NCBI GenBank assembly: GCA_013698135.1
Contig: JACCVM010000008.1
Location: forward strand, 1-9,268
Length of the DNA stretch: 9,268 bases
Direction of reading: 5' to 3'
Source: Euzebyaceae bacterium
Lineage (GTDB): Bacteria; Actinomycetota; Nitriliruptoria; Euzebyales; Egibacteraceae
Of the stretch, positions 1 to 5,080 are shown piece after piece. Position numbers and translations under genes: made by a program. The notes below the pieces were generated by a model. The model searched no databases. It saw only the letters and a list, made by a program, of their open reading frames with translations, and was not told the origin of the DNA. Position 1 is the first letter of the stretch; each line of letters opens with the position of its first letter.

Positions 1-920
1 GGATGGCGCAAGGTCTCCCAGGTGTCCCTGGCGCTGAACGTTGACCAGTCGTAGCCCTCCCGCGCCAGTGCCAGCACTGCGTTGGGCCCCGCGTGCACAC
101 CGCCGTCGATCATGCGCGTGAAATGCACGCCAAGGAAGGGAAATGCCGGGTCAGGCACGGGGTAGACCAGGTTGCGGATCAGCGAGCGCCGCGACGGGAC
201 AAGCTCGTAGTATTCGCCCCGGAACGGAACGATGTGCACCTGCGACTTGCCGTCGGCGGACAGCGCCGCGACGCGGTCTGACTGCAGCCCCGCGCAGTTG
301 ACGAGCCGGTGGCCGCGCAGCACACCGCGGGAAGTCTGCACGACCACGCCGCTGTTGTCCTCGTCGATACCGGTCACGGCGGTGCCGAGAAGAATGTCGA
401 CCCCCTGGCCGCGGAGCAACCCCGCGATGACCTCGCACACCCGCGTGTAATCGACGATTCCGGCGTCGGGTACGTGCAGCGCAGCCACACCGCGCACGGC
501 GGGTTCGAGCTCTCGCAGACGATCGGGGTCGATCAGCTCCGCGCGAACACCGTTGCTACGTGCCTTGTCGAGCAACGTCGCAAGTGCTTGCTGCTCGGAC
601 TCGTCCGTGGCGACGATGACCTTGCCGCAGATGTCGTAGTCGACGCCGTGTTCGTCGCAGAAGTCCAGCAGCGCACCACGACCTCGCGCCACGGTCCGGG
701 CCTTGAGCGAACCGGGCTTGTAGTAGATCCCCGAGTGGATGACCCCCGAGTTGCGCCCGGTCTGATGCGCGGCCAGCCGTGGCTCTTTCTCCACGATCGC
801 CACGCGGGCCCCCGGCCGATCGAGCAGCAACGCGCGCGCAACCGACAGCCCGATGATCCCTCCACCCACGACGACGACGTCGTAGGCCCGCGAGGCCGCT
901 TCGGCGTGAGCAGCTTCCAT
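1..920 (-). CDS. lhgO: L-2-hydroxyglutarate oxidase (FAD-dependent), 3' end outside window
   Basis: Oxidises L-2-hydroxyglutarate to 2-oxoglutarate with FAD, in the LhgO/YgaF branch of the DAO-type oxidoreductases; in E. coli the electrons go to the membrane quinone pool. Numbered from the ATG at 920, the N-terminal Rossmann motif VVVVGGGIIG (residues 15-24) is followed by IVEKE, whose Glu44 should bind the FAD ribose. The family-typical block TGRNSGVIHSGIYYKPGS spans 54-71, and FCDEHGVDYDICGKVIVAT follows near 87-105. About 306 codons are present of roughly 400 usual, so about the last quarter lies beyond base 1. In-frame ATGs also occur at 932 and 968. None of the three has a convincing Shine-Dalgarno; 920 is chosen because it leaves the shortest extension before the FAD motif and has GGGGGA just upstream, though closer than ideal. 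The gene is divergent from the DUF4012 gene. Family call is firm; the start is uncertain. Confidence 0.9.
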   Translation of the reverse strand, partial: MEAAHAEAASRAYDVVVVGGGIIGLSVARALLLDRPGARVAIVEKEPRLAAHQTGRNSGVIHSGIYYKPGSLKARTVARGRGALLDFCDEHGVDYDICGKVIVATDESEQQALATLLDKARSNGVRAELIDPDRLRELEPAVRGVAALHVPDAGIVDYTRVCEVIAGLLRGQGVDILLGTAVTGIDEDNSGVVVQTSRGVLRGHRLVNCAGLQSDRVAALSADGKSQVHIVPFRGEYYELVPSRRSLIRNLVYPVPDPAFPFLGVHFTRMIDGGVHAGPNAVLALAREGYDWSTFSARDTWETLRH

Positions 921-1024
921 GTCCCCCGTCATTTCCAGTTCGGTGCTCTCGCGTGCGTTGTGTGCCATAGGGTCAAACGGGGCTCGAAGGAACCACATGC
1001 GTCGCCGGAACCACGCAACGTCAG

Positions 1025-1044
1025 GCTAGCACACGTTGTGTAGC
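1025..1044. repeat. Imperfect inverted repeat between divergent genes, possible operator
   Basis: The arms GCTA(G)CACA and TGTGTAGC flank a CGT centre, giving eight pairs with one unpaired G. It lies 57-76 bases upstream of the farthest lhgO start candidate (968), a plausible place for a repressor or activator site. The repeat itself is seen directly. Any role is inference, and it matches no operator I recognise. Confidence 0.3.
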
Positions 1045-1090
1045 CGTGACAACTCGGAGAGCTACCACGATCGGCAGTGATGGTAGGTGC

Positions 1091-1096
1091 TAGGTT
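1091..1096 (+). promoter_or_regulatory. Candidate -10 element for the DUF4012 gene
   Basis: TAGGTT fits the actinobacterial TANNNT -10 pattern and sits in the intergenic region 70 bases before the TTG start. No good -35 hexamer is visible at the expected distance. If used, the transcript would carry a leader of about 60 bases containing the hairpin at 1116-1141. Confidence 0.3.
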
Positions 1097-1115
1097 GTCG
1101 CCCCGCGGTCATCAC

Positions 1116-1141
1116 GTCGGGCTCGCGGCGGCAAGCCCGAC
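1116..1141 (+). promoter_or_regulatory. Perfect 8-bp hairpin in the leader of the DUF4012 gene
   Basis: GTCGGGCT (1116-1123) and its exact reverse complement AGCCCGAC (1134-1141) enclose a 10-base loop, CGCGGCGGCA. The hairpin ends 24 bases before the TTG start and 14 bases before the purine-rich ribosome binding site. It has no T-run, so a simple terminator is unlikely. It could be an operator, an mRNA stability element or a translational control element. Confidence 0.4.
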
Positions 1142-1154
1142 ATCGACACGGGGC

Positions 1155-1161
1155 AGGGGGA
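1155..1161 (+). promoter_or_regulatory. Ribosome binding site supporting the TTG start at 1166
   Basis: AGGGGGA lies four bases before TTG 1166. The nearby ATG at 1197 is out of frame, so this site decides the start of the DUF4012 gene in favour of the rarer TTG codon. Confidence 0.55.
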
Positions 1162-1165
1162 CCAG

Positions 1166-3181
1166 TTGACTTCAGCGCCACCAATCCAGCGGTCACATGG
1201 GGCGCAACGGGGGGCTCTCACGCCAGCCCGCCGTCGCCAGTCGCGTGCCGGCCGCGTGTTGCTCGGGATATTCGCGTTGCTGCTGATCGCCCTCATCGCT
1301 CTTGCGGCGCTGGGCGATGCGGTCAGGTCGACGCTGCGGACGGTGCAGGTCGAGACGTCCCGCGCACGGGAGCAGGCCGACCTGGGCCGGGTCTTGCTGC
1401 TGTCCGGCGACCTCACCGGTGCCGCGGCCGCGTTCGACGACAGCGCCGGCAGCTTCACCCGCGCCCGTGCCGCGCTTGACGACCCGGCCATCGACGTGGT
1501 GCGGCGCGTGCAGCTGGCCGACGAGAATGTCGAGACCGTGGCGGCACTGGCCGAAGCGGGCCGCCTGACCGCCAGGGCGGGGGTGGTCATCGCCGAGGGG
1601 CTTGCCGACATCGCGGGTGGCACGAGCGCGTTCGCGCCGCGGGACGGTCAACTGCCGATCGATGCGCTCGTCGCGATGCGCGCACCGTTGGCGAAGGCCG
1701 AGCCGATGATCGGCGACGCCGCTGCGCGCGCGGCTCGGACACCGTCTGGGCTGCTGCTGCCGCCGGTCGCCGAGGCGCGCGCCAGCTTGCTGCCGCAGCT
1801 GGAAGAGCTGGCTCACAGCGTTGCCGGCGGACGTGCACTGGCCGAGCAGCTGCCGGACTTCCTGGGGGCCTCGGGTGGGCGGCGCTACTTCTTCGGTGCC
1901 TCGACGCCGGCCCAGAGCCGCGGAACCGGCGGCGCGATCGGCTCCTATGCGATCCTGACCGTCGACGACGGGCGGTTGTCGTTCAGCGAGTTCAACCCCG
2001 CGCAGTCCCTGCCGGAGGGTTCCAGCGAGGCTGTCCCGGCTCCCAGCGCGGCGCACGCCAAACTGTACGAGGGCGCCGCAGACGCCGGCTTGTTCTCCAA
2101 TGCCAATCTGACGCCCGACTTCCCCACGGCCGCGACCGTGCTCGAAGCGCGGTATCAGCGGGTGTCCGGAGAGCGTCTCGACGGCTCCGTCGTGGTCGAC
2201 CCCTTCGCGCTGCGCGCCATGTTGGTGTTGGCCGGCCACGCCACCGTGCCCGGTGTTGGCAAGGTCGACGCCGGCAACGTCGTCGACGTCATCACCCAGG
2301 AGTCCTACGGCTCGCTTGGAGAAGGAGGCCGCCCGACGCAGGTGTTCGGTGGGATCTTCTCGGGCGTGCTCCAGCGCTTCCTCGACAGCTCGAGTCAACG
2401 CAACCCGGTCGCCACCATGCGCGTGCTGTCCAGCGTCGCCGGTGAAGGCCACCTCCTGCTGCACGCCGCCGATCCGGGGGTGCAGTCCGCGCTCGAAGCG
2501 GCGGGGATTGCCGGTCGCCTGTTGAATCCACGAGGCGACTACGTCTCGGTGATCGTCAACAACGGCACCGACAACAGAACCGATCTCTATACCGACCGTG
2601 ACATCAGCTACGAGGTCGACCTGGCCGAGGCGGGAGCGGTGCACGCCACCGCCACGGTCAAGTTGCGCGGCGACGCCGAAGGCCGTGGTGAACGCAACCT
2701 CGCCGTGCGCGCCGGCGGCAGCATCGCCACCGGCGAGAGCGTTTCGATCACGAGTCTGTACGCAGCCGAGGGAGCCGAGCTGAACAACTACGCGTTGGAC
2801 GGTGCGGAGTCCGATCCGGCCGTGGGAGCCGAGGGCGGGCATCCGGTGTGGACGGATGCCGTGCGCCTACGGCAGGGTGAGGCGGCGGAGCTGGCCTACC
2901 GTTGGCGCCTGGCCGACGGGTGGAGCGGCGACGCCGAGCAGGGCTCCTACCGGCTCACCGTGCAGGGACAGACCAGCCTGCTGCCCACCACGCTGGCGCT
3001 GGCCGTGAACCTGCCACCCGGAGTTGAGGTCATCTCGGCGACCCCCGGCCTCGAGGTCGGCGACGGCCGCGTGACCTATGACGGGCCGCTGCGGGAGCAG
3101 ATGCGGTTCCAGGTCACCTTCGGCAACACGGCGGTTGCCAGGACCTGGGATCGGTTGCCGCAGCTGTTCCCAAGGATGTGA
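1166..3181 (+). CDS. DUF4012 domain-containing membrane-anchored protein
   Basis: A 671-residue protein of a family with no settled function, common in actinobacteria and often found near exopolysaccharide genes. The N-terminus is basic (ARRRQSRAGR, to residue 30), followed by one hydrophobic segment at about 31-50. This predicts a short cytoplasmic tail, one membrane helix and a large domain outside the membrane. Residues about 55-220 are Ala/Leu-rich and probably helical. The DUF4012 signature follows: DFLGASGGRRYFF, then RGTGGAIGSYAILTVDDGRL near 250-270, then the DGSVVVDPFALRAML region. The C-terminal third has a beta-rich character and no second membrane helix. The start is TTG with AGGGGGA upstream. 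No other polysaccharide gene is adjacent, although a UDP-sugar epimerase lies about 5.7 kb downstream. Family assignment is confident; a role in envelope polysaccharide is inference. Confidence 0.85.
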   Translation: MTSAPPIQRSHGAQRGALTPARRRQSRAGRVLLGIFALLLIALIALAALGDAVRSTLRTVQVETSRAREQADLGRVLLLSGDLTGAAAAFDDSAGSFTRARAALDDPAIDVVRRVQLADENVETVAALAEAGRLTARAGVVIAEGLADIAGGTSAFAPRDGQLPIDALVAMRAPLAKAEPMIGDAAARAARTPSGLLLPPVAEARASLLPQLEELAHSVAGGRALAEQLPDFLGASGGRRYFFGASTPAQSRGTGGAIGSYAILTVDDGRLSFSEFNPAQSLPEGSSEAVPAPSAAHAKLYEGAADAGLFSNANLTPDFPTAATVLEARYQRVSGERLDGSVVVDPFALRAMLVLAGHATVPGVGKVDAGNVVDVITQESYGSLGEGGRPTQVFGGIFSGVLQRFLDSSSQRNPVATMRVLSSVAGEGHLLLHAADPGVQSALEAAGIAGRLLNPRGDYVSVIVNNGTDNRTDLYTDRDISYEVDLAEAGAVHATATVKLRGDAEGRGERNLAVRAGGSIATGESVSITSLYAAEGAELNNYALDGAESDPAVGAEGGHPVWTDAVRLRQGEAAELAYRWRLADGWSGDAEQGSYRLTVQGQTSLLPTTLALAVNLPPGVEVISATPGLEVGDGRVTYDGPLREQMRFQVTFGNTAVARTWDRLPQLFPRM

Positions 3182-3203
3182 CCGGAGGAGCCGAGGGCGC
3201 TCA

Positions 3204-3225
3204 TGGGTGGGTCACGACCCACTCA
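3204..3225. terminator. Hairpin at convergent junction, candidate bidirectional terminator
   Basis: TGGGTGGGTC pairs with GACCCACTCA, ten pairs with one G-T wobble and a very tight loop (realistically nine pairs and four bases, CACG). It follows the DUF4012 stop by 22 bases and contains the TGA stop of the nucleoside hydrolase (3223-3225). Both convergent genes could end here. There is no T-run on either side, so intrinsic termination is plausible but not certain. Confidence 0.5.
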
Positions 3226-4128
3226 CGTGAGCAGGACGTCCAGGAGGTAGTCGGAGAAGCCTGCGGCGTCGACGGCGGTCACGACCTCGGCATCGGCCCC
3301 ACTCACAGGATCCACGAACGTGCGCACCAGGCTGCCGTGCAGCGCGACCGTCACCGGCAGGGTGGCCGTCTGCACGAAACCGCGCTCGACCATGCACGCG
3401 ACCGTTAACGGGTCGTGCAACGCCGCGACCTGCCCGTCCCGCAGACCCGAGGATTGCCGCCGCAAAATTGGTGCCCAACGGTCGGTGAGCGTCGCCAGCG
3501 CCTGGCACAGCGCGTCGCCGCTGCGAAGGTGCGCGAGGTGACGGTCGAGCAGGAACGTCTGCACCGTGACGTCGCCTGGGACGAACAGCGTGGGCATCCC
3601 CGCGTTGAGGGCTACGACGGCACCTGACGGGTCGGCGTTCAGATTGTGGTCGTCGACCGGCGAAAAGCGCGGTTGGGCAGCGAAGACGCCACCCATGACC
3701 GCGAGCCGTCCGACCCGTGAGACAAAGCCGTCGTCGGCGGCCACGGCGGCCGCCACATTGCTCTGCATCCCGACGGTAGCCACCTCGATCCCCGGTTCCA
3801 GTGTCGCCTGCAGCAGCACGTCCACCGCGTTTCGCCTCGAGATCGGCAACTGCTCGTCGGGCCTCAGCAGCCCGTCGCCCTCGTCGCCCCGCCAGGTGAC
3901 GCGTCCAGGTGGAACCGGTGCGTTCAGGCCGGCGGCCACCTCGATGTCGTCGCGACCGGCGAGGCGCAGCAGTTTGGCGGCGATGCAGGCCCTCCGGTGC
4001 GTGTCCCCTGAGACGGTCGTGACGGCCCGCAGCGACAGTCCAGGGTGGCGCAACGCGAACGCCAAGGCGAGAGCGTCGTCGACATCGGTACCGATGTCGG
4101 TGTCGAGGATCAGCGAGACGGGCGGAAT
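3223..4128 (-). CDS. Inosine-uridine preferring nucleoside hydrolase family protein, probable ATT start
   Basis: Hydrolyses the N-glycosidic bond of ribonucleosides to a base and ribose in nucleoside salvage; the exact substrate cannot be told. Numbered from ATT at 4128 (301 residues), the N-terminal metal-binding motif LDTDIGTDVDDALAL covers residues 8-22. AVMGG is at 143-147, and HNLNADPSGA at 161-170 corresponds to the family NxxxDPEAA motif (Asn162, Asp166). LHDPLTVA at 237-244 holds the conserved His238 and Ca2+-ligand Asp239. All expected active-site landmarks are present and the length is normal. The first ATG/GTG/TTG in frame is TTG 4065, which would cut off the DTD...DD motif and kill the enzyme. 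ATT 4128 has GGAG seven bases upstream and is the best start. The gene begins 21 bases after the dehydrogenase stop, in the same frame, and is probably co-transcribed with it. Confidence 0.87.
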   Translation of the reverse strand: MPPVSLILDTDIGTDVDDALALAFALRHPGLSLRAVTTVSGDTHRRACIAAKLLRLAGRDDIEVAAGLNAPVPPGRVTWRGDEGDGLLRPDEQLPISRRNAVDVLLQATLEPGIEVATVGMQSNVAAAVAADDGFVSRVGRLAVMGGVFAAQPRFSPVDDHNLNADPSGAVVALNAGMPTLFVPGDVTVQTFLLDRHLAHLRSGDALCQALATLTDRWAPILRRQSSGLRDGQVAALHDPLTVACMVERGFVQTATLPVTVALHGSLVRTFVDPVSGADAEVVTAVDAAGFSDYLLDVLLT

Positions 4129-4139
4129 GACCGCACTCC
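4126..4139 (-). promoter_or_regulatory. Shine-Dalgarno GGAG plus rare ATT start codon
   Basis: Read on the minus strand, GGAG (4139-4136) is followed by seven bases and then ATT (4128-4126). CTG 4110, the other non-standard candidate, is too far from this site. The arrangement is comparable to infC of E. coli, a known AUU-initiated gene. Confidence 0.45.
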
Positions 4140-4149
4140 GAGCCTTGCG

Positions 4150-5013
4150 TCAGCCGATGCGGTTGCCGTCGTCGTCATAGTCATAGACGCCCCGGCCGAC
4201 CTTGCGGCCCAGTCGCCCCGCCTTGACGTAGCTGTCCATCAGCGGTGCTGGTCGGTACTTGTCGCCCAGCGAGCGCCGCAGTTCGTTGAGCACCGCCAGG
4301 CGGACGTCGAGGCCGACCAGATCGGCCATCTCCAACGGACCCATGGGGTGGTTCAAGCCGAGCTTGACGGCGGTGTCGATGTCCTCGGCGGACGCCACCC
4401 CCTCGGCGAGCATGAAGAACGCCTCGTTGCCGATGACGGCATTGATGCGGCTGGTCGCAAACCCGGCGACATCGCGAATACGGACCGTCTGCTTGCCCAT
4501 CATCCGGGCGGCGTCCTCGGCGCGACCCGCCGTCTCCTCACGCGTGTCCAGCCCAAGCACCAGCTCGCACAGCCGCATCGCCCGAACCGGGTTGAAGAAG
4601 TGCATGCCGATCCCTCGACCGGGGTCATCCAGGCCGGCCATGATCTCGGTCACCGACAGTGACGAGGTGTTGGTTGCCAAGACGGTGTTCGGTCCGGCGA
4701 AGGCCTCGGCGCGGGCCAGCAGGTCGCGCTTGACGGCCATGTCCTCCACGACCGCCTCGACCACCAGGTCGCTGACGCCGACGGCCTCCGCGAGATCCGT
4801 GGATGCCAGCACGCGAGCACGAGCCGCGTCCGCCTCGTCAGAGGTCATTCGCTCACGTGCGACGGCGCCATCGAGATCACGTTGCAGGCGGCGCAAGCCC
4901 GCGTCAACGGCCTCCCCCGAGACGTCGTAGACCCGGACCTGCATCCCGGCGGCCGCCGCCACGTACACGACCCCCGCACCCATGGTTCCCGCGCCGAGCA
5001 CGCTGATCTGCAT
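4150..5013 (-). CDS. 3-hydroxyacyl-CoA / 3-hydroxybutyryl-CoA dehydrogenase
   Basis: NAD(P)-dependent oxidation of a 3-hydroxyacyl-CoA to the 3-ketoacyl-CoA, or the reverse, in the cytoplasm; stand-alone monofunctional type, 287 residues, normal length. The Rossmann motif GAGTMG is at 7-12 with Asp30 at the end of strand 2 (RVYD), which favours NAD. NTSSLSVTEI starts at 115 with Ser117; GMHFFNP gives catalytic His138, and CELVLG gives Glu150 as the His partner. The spacings 117-138-150 equal those of human HADH (137-158-170). At the position of the HADH catalytic Asn208 this protein has Ser188 (GFATSR). The C-terminal domain carries LGLNHPMGPLEMADLVGLD (219-237) and GRLGRKVGRGVYDY. No Shine-Dalgarno precedes ATG 5013, but TAGTCT ends six bases before it, suggesting a leaderless mRNA. 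First gene of a probable two-gene operon with the nucleoside hydrolase. Chain-length preference cannot be read from sequence. Confidence 0.92.
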   Translation of the reverse strand: MQISVLGAGTMGAGVVYVAAAAGMQVRVYDVSGEAVDAGLRRLQRDLDGAVARERMTSDEADAARARVLASTDLAEAVGVSDLVVEAVVEDMAVKRDLLARAEAFAGPNTVLATNTSSLSVTEIMAGLDDPGRGIGMHFFNPVRAMRLCELVLGLDTREETAGRAEDAARMMGKQTVRIRDVAGFATSRINAVIGNEAFFMLAEGVASAEDIDTAVKLGLNHPMGPLEMADLVGLDVRLAVLNELRRSLGDKYRPAPLMDSYVKAGRLGRKVGRGVYDYDDDGNRIG

Positions 5014-5019
5014 GGCAGG

Positions 5020-5025
5020 AGACTA
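5020..5025 (-). promoter_or_regulatory. -10 element for leaderless 3-hydroxyacyl-CoA dehydrogenase mRNA
   Basis: On the minus strand TAGTCT fits TANNNT and ends six bases before the ATG at 5013. That spacing puts the transcription start at or next to the A of the ATG. The lack of any Shine-Dalgarno agrees. No clear -35 is visible. Confidence 0.5.
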
Positions 5026-5065
5026 GCCCGCAGGCGGCGGCCGTAGGCGGTCGACATGGGGCCGT

Positions 5066-5071
5066 TAGACT
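5066..5071 (+). promoter_or_regulatory. -10 element for leaderless phosphatase mRNA
   Basis: TAGACT fits TANNNT and ends nine bases before GTG 5081. The transcription start would fall at or just before the GTG. No Shine-Dalgarno precedes this start, and no clear -35 is visible. Confidence 0.45.
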
Positions 5072-5080
5072 GTCGCCTTC

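Noticed and set aside
309..1043. 244-codon open frame on the plus strand
   Set aside because: It is antisense to the L-2-hydroxyglutarate oxidase gene, whose family motifs are unmistakable. The plus-strand product has no recognisable features.
1193..2842. 549-codon open frame on the minus strand
   Set aside because: It is antisense to the DUF4012 gene. Its product is low-complexity Gly/Arg/His/Gln-rich with no domain signature, a usual artefact of GC-rich coding DNA.
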